From positions 1 through 34,575 of IMG/VR virus record IMGVR_UViG_3300005264_000053: 34,575 nt of DNA. One strand, written 5' to 3'. Made by a program: the position numbers and the translations under genes. The DNA comes from a virus. The notes under the pieces were generated by a model. It was not told the origin of the DNA. It worked only from the letters and a program-made list of their open reading frames with translations, and ran no database searches. This document shows, one piece after another, positions 14,700 through 22,178 of the stretch (position 1 is the stretch's first letter; each line of letters starts with the position of its first letter).

Positions 14700-15149
14700 C
14701 TACTCACCCTCCTCTATCAATTCATCGATGTTATAAGCTCTGTCACCCGGTTTGATAAATTTGAACAAATGATTGTATACATAAAAATTAAAACTTAAAC
14801 CAAAATTATCACTATACCAAATTCCGTTTACTAAATGCGGTTCTTCTTTAAATAAAAACAATATATTATCTTTATCTCTAGCTACCCAATTATAATCAGT
14901 ACAAGTATTCAACAATATAATTATTTCTTCATCTGATAATTCATACTTAGGTAGTTTAATTATCTCATGCTCACCCGCTAAAAGACTAGATAAGCTTACA
15001 ATCATACCTATCAATTTTCTTCCATCTTTATCTATATGCTTTACTTTTAAATTTTCATCTACATAATATAAATCGCATTCACCTTTTACCTTAAACTTCT
15101 CGTTAGGCTCTACCCCCAGCATTTCAAATATTTTATCGCTATAATTCAC
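14700..15149 (-). CDS. Hypothetical phage protein, 149 aa
   Basis: A 149-aa protein of a type seen often in Bacillota phages (KIFEMLGVEPNEKFKVKG...LYYVDENLKV, later LSSLLAGEHEIIKLP, then a variable C-terminal half). It lacks clear catalytic motifs or membrane segments. The start appears to be GTG at 15149, overlapping the upstream stop region (TAGGTGTG) with GGGGATGAATAGGT before it. Its function is unknown. Confidence 0.65.
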   Translation of the reverse strand: MNYSDKIFEMLGVEPNEKFKVKGECDLYYVDENLKVKHIDKDGRKLIGMIVSLSSLLAGEHEIIKLPKYELSDEEIIILLNTCTDYNWVARDKDNILFLFKEEPHLVNGIWYSDNFGLSFNFYVYNHLFKFIKPGDRAYNIDELIEEGE

Positions 15150-15151
15150 AC

Positions 15152-15667
15152 CTATTCATCCCCTTTCTGCTTATCAAGCTCTATTATTGTCATTATACTA
15201 TAGTTAGCTAAGTCTATAAGTGTATCTCTGATAGACTCATCTTTAACTAAGTTCTCATTTGCTACTAGAGTTCTCAGTCTGTTAACTTTATCAGTCAGTC
15301 TGATTACTGCAGATATTAACCCGAATTCATCAAAACTCTTAGAGAATGAGTCTCCATAATCGGCGCTCTTATCTAAGTATAACTCAAACATCTCTTCTGT
15401 TATTACAGCGAATGGATCAGCTGTAAGCACTTCTTCCTTTTCTACAGGAGCTTTTTCCTTTCCTATAGGTTCTAACATTTCATCGGTAAAACTGTAGTAG
15501 TCTCCGTCTTTAAGTATATACCCGCGCCCATACCCATCTACAAATACAACCTCTGTCTCCTTACCTAGCATATACGCCATTCCGTGTAAAAATATAGTAC
15601 CTCCGTATCTTTTTCCGGCTATTAAATCGTATCTGACTCTTACCTTATCCCCTACTTTGTATTTCAT
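15152..15667 (-). CDS. DUF1599 (Nmad1) domain protein
   Basis: A 171-aa protein. The C-terminal region (DKSADYGDSFSKSFDEFGLISAVIRLTDKVNRLRTLV...ESIRDTLIDLANYSIMTIIEL, about residues 90-165) is the DUF1599/nucleotide-modification-associated domain: an all-alpha, MazG-like helical bundle with conserved acidic and KxNR-like residues. The N-terminal part (YKVGDKVRVRYDL, GMAYMLGKETEVVFVD) is a small beta-barrel-like extension. The open frame extends 45 codons upstream, but ATG 15667 has AGGAGGAAATGTA before it and overlaps a membrane peptide stop (TAATG). Probably involved in nucleotide pool or DNA modification. Confidence 0.82.
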   Translation of the reverse strand: MKYKVGDKVRVRYDLIAGKRYGGTIFLHGMAYMLGKETEVVFVDGYGRGYILKDGDYYSFTDEMLEPIGKEKAPVEKEEVLTADPFAVITEEMFELYLDKSADYGDSFSKSFDEFGLISAVIRLTDKVNRLRTLVANENLVKDESIRDTLIDLANYSIMTIIELDKQKGDE

Positions 15668-15750
15668 TACATTTCCTCCTTTTCTAATCCTTCTAGATGT
15701 TCCTGGTACAATAGTATTAGTATAAATATAAACATCGGCAGTATTATCAT
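15667..15750 (-). CDS. Membrane micropeptide, 27 aa
   Basis: A 27-aa peptide: MIILPMFIFILILLYQ, a single hydrophobic helix, then an acidic tail (EHLEGLEKEEM). The ATG follows AAGGAGGAATAAGG, and the stop overlaps the DUF1599 start (TAATG), so the two are likely translated together. The strong site and tight coupling make this credible despite its length. Its function is unknown. Confidence 0.6.
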   Translation of the reverse strand: MIILPMFIFILILLYQEHLEGLEKEEM

Positions 15751-15752
15751 CC

Positions 15753-15959
15753 TTATTCCTCCTTAAATTCTTTTCCAAATAACTTACAAGCTGCTCTCTC
15801 ATTCACGATCCAGCGTGCTTGCTTACCGCCAGATACGTTAAACTTATACTTGTCCGACAAGACTTTTAACTTCCTGTATTGATTGCCGTTTACCTTGACG
15901 CCGTATTTTTGGCAAAATACGCTGAACGGCAGCCAGCCGTCCCTTATAACACTATTCAT
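15753..15959 (-). CDS. Small hypothetical protein, possibly winged-helix-like
   Basis: A 68-aa protein (WLPFSVFCQKYGVKVNGNQYRKLKVLSDKYKF...GGKQARWIVNERAACKLFG). The ordering of helix, helix and a basic turn is reminiscent of small excisionase or helix-turn-helix DNA-binding proteins, but no family match is certain. Its ATG overlaps the upstream 50-aa gene stop (ATGA). It sits in unit 2 upstream of DUF1599. Confidence 0.62.
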   Translation of the reverse strand: MNSVIRDGWLPFSVFCQKYGVKVNGNQYRKLKVLSDKYKFNVSGGKQARWIVNERAACKLFGKEFKEE

Positions 15960-16108
15960 TTTTCCACACCTCCTCTCCCATCTATTAATATTTTCATTTT
16001 CTCCTTGTCGTTCAGTAAGGCTATGAGCTTACTGAGTGAGAAGTTAACTGATAGGTCACCTTCTTTGATAATAACTAAGTCCTCTTTTGGATATTTGATT
16101 ATTTTCAT
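15956..16108 (-). CDS. Small hypothetical protein, 50 aa
   Basis: A 50-aa protein (KIIKYPKEDLVIIKEGDLSVNFSLSKLIALLNDKEKMKILIDG) with mixed alpha/beta character and no cysteine or membrane segment. The ATG follows GGAGGGATCTAAA, and the end overlaps the start of the 68-aa gene (ATGA). Unknown function. Confidence 0.62.
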   Translation of the reverse strand: MKIIKYPKEDLVIIKEGDLSVNFSLSKLIALLNDKEKMKILIDGRGGVEK

Positions 16109-16314
16109 TTTAGATCCCTCCTATTTGTATATTGTACTTCAGCCATAAACTTATCGCATTTTAATGTGAGATAATAAGGCTCATTTTGCGTATTATCTCT
16201 AACCATTATTTCATTATCAAGCTTTGTTTTTTCATCTTTATATTTACAAATATCTTGTAATTGGCAATGCTCGCACATACCCAATACATTAACAAAAGTA
16301 TTATTTATATCCAT
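16105..16314 (-). CDS. Cysteine-rich small protein, 69 aa
   Basis: A 69-aa protein with a C-x2-C-x5-C motif (CEHCQLQDICKY, about residues 14-25) and a further Cys (LTLKCDKF, about 53). This pattern is frequent in short phage proteins predicted to bind zinc. The ATG follows AAGGAGGACGAGATT. It overlaps the next gene start by 4 bases. Function is unknown. Confidence 0.7.
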   Translation of the reverse strand: MDINNTFVNVLGMCEHCQLQDICKYKDEKTKLDNEIMVRDNTQNEPYYLTLKCDKFMAEVQYTNRRDLK

Positions 16315-16332
16315 AATCTCGTCCTCCTTTTT

Positions 16333-16449
16333 CTACATGCCTTCCTGTATTCCTTTGTAAAACGCTAAATCGTTGTCGATATAACGTTCAATGAAGATAA
16401 AATACCAAAGTAAATCTCTAAGTATGCTTCGTAAGGGACACAGTTTCAT
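16333..16449 (-). CDS. Possible 38-aa protein overlapping the 56-aa gene
   Basis: An open frame starting at ATG 16449 within the 56-aa gene, in another register (MKLCPLRSILRDLLWYFIFIERY, then DNDLAFYKGIQEGM). Composition is protein-like, with an amphipathic aromatic helix. The ribosome binding site is weak (AAGTGGG), so translation would rely on coupling. It fills the gap before the cysteine-rich gene. Confidence 0.45.
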   Translation of the reverse strand: MKLCPLRSILRDLLWYFIFIERYIDNDLAFYKGIQEGM

Positions 16450-16588
16450 CATCCCACTTATGTCCAAATTCGTTGGCTAGTTTCAAAAATTCTCTAGCCC
16501 CATTTGCTGTTTTACAGTTGACAGCAATCATGCCATGTTCATCATGGCACCAGTACTTTTCGTGAAATTCTTCTCTAGTCATTTTCAT
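16418..16588 (-). CDS. Small hypothetical protein, 56 aa
   Basis: A 56-aa protein (KMTREEFHEKYWCHDEHGMIAVNCKTANGAREFLKLANEFGHKW). Short phage proteins with a similar REFL-LA--FGHKW core usually continue past this point, so the C-terminus may be shortened here. The ATG follows GGAGAGGAAATG-type purines. No function known. Confidence 0.62.
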   Translation of the reverse strand: MKMTREEFHEKYWCHDEHGMIAVNCKTANGAREFLKLANEFGHKWDDETVSLTKHT

Positions 16589-16630
16589 TTCCTCTCCTCC
16601 CTTTTTTTTTTCAACTTATCAAGCTACTAA

Positions 16631-16927
16631 TTAAAGTAGATTGATAACATTTTTGATAAATTCTATTGTTTCTCTGTTTTTCTTGTTGTTTCTAAATATA
16701 ACGTAGTCCCCGTCCCGGCCGCCTCTTGTGGCGTCGTTACCTTTTTCTAATATATCCAGATACTTTTTGTAATAGTATGCCTCATAATAGTTGGTAATGA
16801 TGTATCTGCCCCCGATATGAGACCAGATATATTCTTTCTTCTTGAGTTCAACTCCTCTTGATAAAGCATTAAGCCCGTTGGGCTTTTCTTCCGATAGCAT
16901 CTTTAAAATCTTTTGTTTGCTTAACAT
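16631..16927 (-). CDS. Hypothetical protein, first gene of unit 2
   Basis: A 98-aa protein (SKQKILKMLSEEKPNGLNALSRGVELKKKEYIWSHIGGRYIITNYYEAYYYKKY). It is lysine/tyrosine-rich and mixed alpha/beta. The ATG follows AGGAGGGTTACAAA and lies about 35 bases after the transcription start predicted from the promoter at 16969-16997. As first gene on the best promoter in the genome it is probably made early and abundantly, a common position for host-takeover or anti-defence proteins. I recognise no family. Confidence 0.72.
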   Translation of the reverse strand: MLSKQKILKMLSEEKPNGLNALSRGVELKKKEYIWSHIGGRYIITNYYEAYYYKKYLDILEKGNDATRGGRDGDYVIFRNNKKNRETIEFIKNVINLL

Positions 16928-16968
16928 TTTGTAACCCTCCTCGTTTTCTCAACCCTTAACTTAATTCT

Positions 16969-16997
16969 ATTATACACACTAGTATGTAATTTGTCAA
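16969..16997 (-). promoter_or_regulatory. Unit-2 promoter, perfect sigma-70/SigA consensus
   Basis: On the minus strand: TTGACA (16992-16997), a 17-base spacer and TATAAT (16969-16974), an exact consensus match. Inside the spacer is the 16-base palindrome TACACACTAGTATGTA (16973-16988, one mismatched pair), and ACACA-CTTT-TGTGT (16997-17010) abuts the -35. Both could be operators. An A/T tract from the DNA polymerase terminator lies just upstream and may act as an UP element. Confidence 0.87.
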
Positions 16998-17018
16998 CAC
17001 ACTTTTGTGTATTTTTTT

Positions 17019-17055
17019 AAAAAAAATTACGCCATAACCTAAAACGGTTACAGCG
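17019..17055 (-). terminator. Intrinsic terminator after DNA polymerase
   Basis: Minus-strand arms CGCTGTAACC (17046-17055) and GGTTATGGCG (17030-17039) form a 10-bp stem (two G-U) with a 6-base loop GTTTTA, followed by TAATTTTTTTT. It begins about 24 bases after the polymerase stop and leads straight into the unit-2 promoter. Confidence 0.85.
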
Positions 17056-17078
17056 CAACAGCTACAGCTATTAATTTT

Positions 17079-19064
17079 TTAATCTTTTTTGTAAAACGTT
17101 GTATGATACCCATCTGCATTAAGCGGCAGGTCCTTTGCCCACTCTGGCCTAATGCTCATAGTATCCTCTATATCTTTTAATGTAGAGCCCGGATCATCGC
17201 TATGATGATCGATAATAACCTCGTCGTGTACATGCATTACTATTTCATAACCTTTAGCGTCCAATCTCATCATGCTTTCCGCTAAACAATCCCTCGATAT
17301 TGCCTGTATTATATTCTCTACCAGTTTAGGTCCGTACGTATCAATTCTAGTCCACTTGTGTTTTACTTGATCCATTCCCATAAAAGTTAACTTAGCTCTA
17401 TCGTATCTCTTATCAAGCTCTATACGTGGCTCTATATAAGCTATACGACGTCTGTTAGGTAGCGTTATGAATAATATATCCTCTTCTACCTTAAACTCTA
17501 GACCATAAGCCCCCTGTACTATTCCAGGGCTTCTAACCGCATTAATGGCAGCACTACCGACCGACCACCAAAGGTCAACTATGTTAGGATTTGCTGCCCT
17601 CCAAGCGTTAACTAGAGGCTTGAGGTCGTCCTTTTCTAAACCCATCTTTAACGCCCCCATCGCCTCTAACGCACCAACAGATCCACCGTATCCTAGAGCA
17701 AGTTCTGCGATTTTACCTTTCGCCCTAAGGGCGTAGTTCTCTTTTCCTTTTGCTATCGTCTCTATCGGTACTGAGAACATCTGAGACGCTGATGCCTCAT
17801 AGATTTTCCCATGTGTATTGAATACATCCATTCTCCAACTCTCTCCAGCTAGCCACGACAGGACTCTCGCCTCTATGGCTGAGAAGTCAGCTACATATAG
17901 CCTGTTACCCTCTGACGCTATGAACGCTGTTCTAATTAACTGGCTCATAACATCAGATGTATTGCCCCATAAAAGCTCTAGAGCATCGTTAGGACCATAC
18001 TTAAGCATTTCTCTAGCAAGGTCTAAGTCATGCATAGAGTTTCTAGGTAGATTTTGCACTTGTACCAATCTACCCGCCCAACGCATCGTCCTTGCACCTC
18101 CGAATTGGATGAGTCCGCTAGCTCTATCATTCTTTAAGATGCACCTATCCATTGCAGCATATTTGCCTATGCTGGTTTTAGATCCTTCTATTCTTAACCT
18201 TAATACCTTCTTTAATAATTCATCCTCTGAGTTTTTTAGTAGGTCTGCTACAACAGATTTATTTAAGCTGCCGCCCTCAAACTCTGTATTCCCCTCAAGC
18301 CATTTCTTAAGTTGAGCTGTAGAGTTAGGATTGCTTAGACCTGTTATTTCTTTTAACTCTCTATCTATTCTGGTCTTAGATTCCTCGTCAATCTCTAAGG
18401 CTCTTTCTATCATCTGCCTATCAAGCTTAACGCCTCTATCATTGATACGCTGATCTAGATGCCATAAATCCCATTCAGATTTAGGCAGCGGAAATCTTTT
18501 CAGTTTTCTTTTTATTTCTCTCTCAACTACTACATCCTGCTTACAGTAGTTTTTGAACAGCTCCCACCTCTCCTCTGCATGGTGTGGCAGGTTTCTAGTT
18601 CTCCCACCATTAGCCTTAGTAGGCCTACAAGGTTTACAGAAATACTGTATAAGTGCTTTGCCTGCCTTGTCTTTCTGCTTATCGACTGGCAGCCTAAGTG
18701 CCTCAGCAGCTTTCCCAAGCCCTAAGGGTAGTCCTAACTCCGCACCATATATCATAGTGCATTCCCAATGCCTCGGATCCTTATCAGTATTCAGGTATTT
18801 ATTTAACGCTATTCTTTCAAAGTTAGCGTTATAGGCTGATTTAGTTATGCTAGGATTGTTTATGTCGTCTAAAAGCATCATTAAATCAAAATCATTAGAA
18901 GGATCATCTATAGTAGTTAAGTCTATTATAGATACTTCGTCATCATCATAAGCATAGGCGATCATAAGTATTTCAAAACTCTCATGTTCTACATACTTAT
19001 ACACGCCTACCTTAGTTAAGTCTAAGTCGCAGTACGTTTCTATATCAATACTGAGTTCCATCAT
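17079..19064 (-). CDS. DNA polymerase, family A
   Basis: A 661-aa replicative polymerase with 3'-5' exonuclease. The exonuclease motifs are LSIDIET (Asp7, Glu9), AYNANFER (near 80) and YCKQDVVVE (Asp177). The polymerase motifs are A, LYVADFSAIEARVL (Asp393); B, RAKGKIAELALGYGG (about 447-461); and C, MHVHDEVI (His-Asp-Glu near 613). All appear intact. Length matches the phage PolA lineage paired with DUF2815 and DUF2800 genes in Bacillota phages. The ATG follows GGGGAGGTGAA and overlaps the MazG-like stop. A strong terminator follows. Confidence 0.95.
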   Translation of the reverse strand: MMELSIDIETYCDLDLTKVGVYKYVEHESFEILMIAYAYDDDEVSIIDLTTIDDPSNDFDLMMLLDDINNPSITKSAYNANFERIALNKYLNTDKDPRHWECTMIYGAELGLPLGLGKAAEALRLPVDKQKDKAGKALIQYFCKPCRPTKANGGRTRNLPHHAEERWELFKNYCKQDVVVEREIKRKLKRFPLPKSEWDLWHLDQRINDRGVKLDRQMIERALEIDEESKTRIDRELKEITGLSNPNSTAQLKKWLEGNTEFEGGSLNKSVVADLLKNSEDELLKKVLRLRIEGSKTSIGKYAAMDRCILKNDRASGLIQFGGARTMRWAGRLVQVQNLPRNSMHDLDLAREMLKYGPNDALELLWGNTSDVMSQLIRTAFIASEGNRLYVADFSAIEARVLSWLAGESWRMDVFNTHGKIYEASASQMFSVPIETIAKGKENYALRAKGKIAELALGYGGSVGALEAMGALKMGLEKDDLKPLVNAWRAANPNIVDLWWSVGSAAINAVRSPGIVQGAYGLEFKVEEDILFITLPNRRRIAYIEPRIELDKRYDRAKLTFMGMDQVKHKWTRIDTYGPKLVENIIQAISRDCLAESMMRLDAKGYEIVMHVHDEVIIDHHSDDPGSTLKDIEDTMSIRPEWAKDLPLNADGYHTTFYKKD

Positions 19065-19399
19065 TTCACCTCCCCATATCTTATCATATCATAACTCTTT
19101 CCAGTTATGTTCATTTCTCTTATTATTCTTAAACTTCTATCAATCTTTTCAAGTTCTCTGCTTTCTAACTCTTCAAGCTCTATATCATATCGGCATATGG
19201 ATAGCTGCTTGACAACGATACAAACGTCTACGAATTCATCTAATACCGCATCAAACGCCTCTGTATCCGCATAATCTTTTTCTAAGGCTTGTAGTATTGC
19301 CGCTAATAATTCCTCTGCCTCTTCCTTTAATTTCTCCATTTTATCTACAGGTTTAAGACTGAGATATAACTTTATATAATCGTTCTTTTTGTTTTTCAT
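19061..19399 (-). CDS. MazG-like nucleotide pyrophosphohydrolase
   Basis: A 112-aa all-alpha protein. KLKEEAEELLAAIL (the ExxE part) and DAVLDEFVDVCIVV (the ExxD part) form the MazG-type metal-binding four-helix pattern, so it probably hydrolyses (d)NTPs to (d)NMPs. The C-terminal helix is extended. An upstream GTG is in frame, but ATG 19399 has TTAGGAGGTTAT before it. It follows the terminator at 19426-19458 and overlaps the polymerase start. Confidence 0.8.
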   Translation of the reverse strand: MKNKKNDYIKLYLSLKPVDKMEKLKEEAEELLAAILQALEKDYADTEAFDAVLDEFVDVCIVVKQLSICRYDIELEELESRELEKIDRSLRIIREMNITGKSYDMIRYGEVK

Positions 19400-19425
19400 A
19401 TAACCTCCTAACACTTATATTCTAA

Positions 19426-19458
19426 AAAAGGTCTTAACTGTTTAAGCTAAGACCTTTT
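19426..19458 (-). terminator. Terminator/attenuator between DUF2815 and MazG-like genes
   Basis: Arms AAAAGGTCTTA (19426-19436) and TAAGACCTTTT (19448-19458) are a perfect 11-bp inverted repeat with an 11-base loop. On the minus strand TTTTTT follows. No promoter is obvious before the MazG-like gene, so this is probably partial, giving more DUF2815 than polymerase transcript. Confidence 0.82.
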
Positions 19459-19475
19459 CTGTTTTTCAATTTTTT

Positions 19476-20039
19476 TTATCCTAATAAATCATCCGTAGAT
19501 CCAAAATCTGAGAAATCTTCTTCCGGCGTAGATCCTCCAGCTAATGGCTCTCCATCCTCTAACTTTTGTAAGTTATTGAGTCCTGCGGCGATCCCCTTGT
19601 TACCACTCACGTTAAAAGCATAGAAGTTGATTGACGCTCTACCATAGCATCCCGAATAGAACTCCGACTGATCCAGTATAGGCTGAACGTTAGCGTCAAC
19701 TATCCCCGGCTTTCTCTTACTTGTTGCATTAATAAAGTAACATCCTTCATATGCCGGATCGTCCGGTCTCTCTACGTCTCCATCTCTTAATGGTGTTTTT
19801 AATGTAGCCATATTAACCGGCTTCCCGTTAGTTGATAGAGTACTCTTTCCAGCCTCTACCGCAGCTTTGATTGCTGCTTTGATCGCATTTACTGTTTTAG
19901 TATCCGACTTTGGAATAACTATAGATACCGAATATTTCTTTTCCTGTCCTTCAAAACCGTTAGGCTCCCAAACGTGAGCATAACTGAATCTAACCTTACC
20001 TGTTACTATCTTTGTACTTACTATCTTTGTACTTGCCAT
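19476..20039 (-). CDS. DUF2815 single-stranded DNA-binding protein
   Basis: A 187-aa protein of the DUF2815 family, an OB-fold-type ssDNA-binding protein that replaces SSB in many Bacillota phages. Typical parts are GKVRFSYAHVWEPNGFEGQEKKYSVSIVIPKSD near the N-terminus, LRDGDVERPDDPAYEGCYFINATSKRKPGIVD in the middle, and FYSGCYGRASINFYAFNVSGNKGIAAGLNNLQKLEDGEPL. An acidic tail (EEDFSDFGSTDDLLG) resembles the partner-binding tail of SSBs. The ATG follows AAGGAGGAATTTATATT. The downstream terminator fits high expression. Confidence 0.93.
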   Translation of the reverse strand: MASTKIVSTKIVTGKVRFSYAHVWEPNGFEGQEKKYSVSIVIPKSDTKTVNAIKAAIKAAVEAGKSTLSTNGKPVNMATLKTPLRDGDVERPDDPAYEGCYFINATSKRKPGIVDANVQPILDQSEFYSGCYGRASINFYAFNVSGNKGIAAGLNNLQKLEDGEPLAGGSTPEEDFSDFGSTDDLLG

Positions 20040-20057
20040 AATATAAATTCCTCCTTA

Positions 20058-20174
20058 TTATTTACGTTTAATTGATATTCTTCCTGCTTTGTACGCCTCA
20101 AATGCCTCTTTTAACCTCTTGTTTCCGTATTCCTTTCTTAAAATGTTTCTGATTAACTTTCTTTTCGCTGACAT
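20058..20174 (-). CDS. Small basic protein, 38 aa
   Basis: A 38-aa peptide (MSAKRKLIRNILRKEYGNKRLKEAFEAYKAGRISIKRK), strongly basic and helical. The ATG follows AAGGAGGTTATA and it fits neatly between DUF2800 and DUF2815 genes. DNA contact in the replication module is plausible from charge only. Confidence 0.62.
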   Translation of the reverse strand: MSAKRKLIRNILRKEYGNKRLKEAFEAYKAGRISIKRK

Positions 20175-20187
20175 TATAACCTCCTTA

Positions 20188-21321
20188 TTATTTAAAATCA
20201 GCCTGAGCTGACTTGTTAGTATTAATCTCTGGCCTCTTGTCTGTTTCTGGAACTAGCGTAGGTTTCCCTGGCGGTTTAACTATATACTTACCAGCAACTT
20301 CTATAAAATGTTTCTTTCCGACTAATTTCTCTAATGCCGTTATACCTAACATCTCTTTAGGTTTATATAAAAGTACCGGATCGTACTCTTTAGATAGTAC
20401 TTTTACAAGCTTGTCGGGGTCACTTATTTTTCTAGTACTTCTACCCTCTACAAGTTTATAACCAGGCCATTTCTTGCCGTGATTTTCTGATTGTTCAAGA
20501 GCGTATTTTTTAACGTTACTCGCCCATTTCGTTAAGTCGTCTACCCTATTTAGTATATCTACTATATCATCATCAGTCAAGATGTTAGGATCTTTAAATT
20601 CATATTTAGCAATTTCTAACTGCTTATCAGCTAGAGCCTTGCATCTGTTTTTACCTCGGCAGAACTGACAATGCTCTCCTGGCATATATTCACCTTCACC
20701 CTTCCAAGCTAACTCTGCCTTAGGTTTAACCTCTTTCTCCGCCCATTCTAAAAGCTCATCTACCGACATAGTATCAGTTGTTATACTGTCTAGTCTAGGC
20801 TGAATGATTGTAGTAATTACTGTATCGATGTCGTATATCATACTAAAAGTTCCGTAAGCTCCCAACCCATATATTTTGAGCTGAGGATTGTCTTTTGCTC
20901 TAACCGGAATGCCTTTTCCGTACTTAAGGTCGATAACCTCCAGTACGTTATTATGAATTATAACAGCGTCACCAGTTCCGAAACCTTCTGGTATATATTC
21001 TGATAAATCTAGCTTTTGCTCCAGCATTAGTATAGCCGCTGGATCTTCTTTTTTTGCCGCATGGAATTTCTCGAGCACTATATCAGTGTAGAACTTAACC
21101 GCCTCTTCCATCTCTCCATCATAGTACTTATTTGTTTCCCTAAATTCATTCTCCCTTATGGTGTCACAAGAGAGGATAATCTCTGCATATTCATGAGCTG
21201 CCGTACCCTCGTTAGCATACTCACTGCTCGTATTCTCAAACTTCTCACTAAATCTAGCACTAGGTGTGCAGGTCATCCACCTTTTAGCACTAGACGGCCC
21301 TAATATAGCATGAGCTGCCAT
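20188..21321 (-). CDS. DUF2800, Cas4/RecB-like nuclease
   Basis: A 377-aa protein of the DUF2800 family. The opening HAILGPSSAKRWMTCTPSA is diagnostic. The nuclease core has GTAAHEYAE (His43), GTGDAVI (Asp118) and EVIDLKYGKG (Asp131, Lys133), a PD-(D/E)XK arrangement of Cas4/AddB type. GEHCQFCRGKNRC (Cys218, 221, 227) with Cys18 could hold an iron-sulphur cluster. It is presumed to process DNA ends in replication or recombination together with DUF2815 and PolA. The start overlaps the preceding gene closely and lacks a strong site of its own, suggesting coupling. Confidence 0.92.
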   Translation of the reverse strand: MAAHAILGPSSAKRWMTCTPSARFSEKFENTSSEYANEGTAAHEYAEIILSCDTIRENEFRETNKYYDGEMEEAVKFYTDIVLEKFHAAKKEDPAAILMLEQKLDLSEYIPEGFGTGDAVIIHNNVLEVIDLKYGKGIPVRAKDNPQLKIYGLGAYGTFSMIYDIDTVITTIIQPRLDSITTDTMSVDELLEWAEKEVKPKAELAWKGEGEYMPGEHCQFCRGKNRCKALADKQLEIAKYEFKDPNILTDDDIVDILNRVDDLTKWASNVKKYALEQSENHGKKWPGYKLVEGRSTRKISDPDKLVKVLSKEYDPVLLYKPKEMLGITALEKLVGKKHFIEVAGKYIVKPPGKPTLVPETDKRPEINTNKSAQADFK

Positions 21322-21322
21322 A

Positions 21323-21733
21323 CTATAACGCCTTCGCTTTCTCTATTAGATCTGCATAATCTGACGGATCGATGTCTGACAGTTTATTTCCTCCGTAAGA
21401 CTGGAATAGTTCTTTAATTTCTTTACTCTTTCCAGCCTTTAACGGTAAGGCTAATACCTGCTTAACCTCATCAGCTGTTATAGTTATTTCCTCTTCTTTT
21501 TTAGTTTCTTCTTTCTTTACCAGTGTTTCTTTCTTAGTTTCTACCTTAACATCTGCCACAGTGTCAGCCTCTTTAACTTCTACCTCTTCAACTTTTTTAG
21601 TTTTCTTTTTAGAAGTTTTAGGCTTTTCTTCTTTGTGTCTGTCCTGGATACAGTCAAACAGAAATGCCTCTAACGTTCCTGACTGTGTAGCTTTTGTTAG
21701 TTCCTCTGCTGTACATTCGAATTTAATTATCAT
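21323..21733 (-). CDS. Hypothetical acidic/basic linker protein, 136 aa
   Basis: A 136-aa protein in three parts: a short N-terminal domain ([28 protein letters not shown]), a long lysine/glutamate repeat linker (about residues 35-82, [18 protein letters not shown]...), and a C-terminal helical domain ([50 protein letters not shown]). That C-terminal domain recurs in phage proteins near DUF2800 genes. Its function is not known. The ATG follows GAGGAGGTTTACAG. Confidence 0.72.
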   Translation of the reverse strand: MIIKFECTAEELTKATQSGTLEAFLFDCIQDRHKEEKPKTSKKKTKKVEEVEVKEADTVADVKVETKKETLVKKEETKKEEEITITADEVKQVLALPLKAGKSKEIKELFQSYGGNKLSDIDPSDYADLIEKAKAL

Positions 21734-21978
21734 CTGTAAACCTCCTCATAAGTTTTATAGAATATGTCCGGCTTACACGGATAAAACTCGCCGTTAATCC
21801 CTTTAATAATAAAATCATTTTTACTGATTTTCATATCGCCCTCCAGTGTGTGGATGTAATATCCATTAGACTCTGGATCATATCCTATAGCATTACAAAA
21901 ATCTAGGCATTCATGTATATTTTCTTCTCCCAAATACTGCACCGCCTCAATTATTACCGGTTTTTTCATGTATTCCAT
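21730..21978 (-). CDS. PGDYG-domain phage protein
   Basis: An 82-aa protein. [15 protein letters not shown] opens it, and [35 protein letters not shown] closes it, matching the small PGDYG family common in phages; the usual PGD-Y motif is KND-F here. Function unknown. An upstream ATG at 21993 is in frame, but GAGGAGGTTACGA fits ATG 21978. It overlaps its neighbours by a few bases on both sides. Confidence 0.8.
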   Translation of the reverse strand: MEYMKKPVIIEAVQYLGEENIHECLDFCNAIGYDPESNGYYIHTLEGDMKISKNDFIIKGINGEFYPCKPDIFYKTYEEVYR

Positions 21979-22165
21979 TCGTAACCTCCTCATAATCTTC
22001 TTCTTTAATGATTTCTACAATCCACTTATACGCAAGCGATTGTTCTCTCATCTCTAAGATCTGTAACACTATCACGTCTGATGTCTCTTCATCTAACATC
22101 CATTCAAGAGCTCTCGTATCACATAGCGCTATACGACTCTTCCCATGTGACTTTTTTAGAACCAC
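21947..22165 (-). CDS. Hypothetical protein, 72 aa
   Basis: A 72-aa protein ([46 protein letters not shown]). The likely start is GTG at 22165 with AAAGGAGGTTATAGG before it. Acidic helical C-terminus, no known family. It overlaps the PGDYG gene start region. Confidence 0.65.
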   Translation of the reverse strand: MVLKKSHGKSRIALCDTRALEWMLDEETSDVIVLQILEMREQSLAYKWIVEIIKEEDYEEVTNGIHEKTGNN

Positions 22166-22178
22166 CCTATAACCTCCT

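Noticed and set aside
15753-15959. Excisionase as sign of lysogeny
   Set aside because: Only a loose helix-turn-helix resemblance, and no integrase or repressor gene anywhere in the circle.
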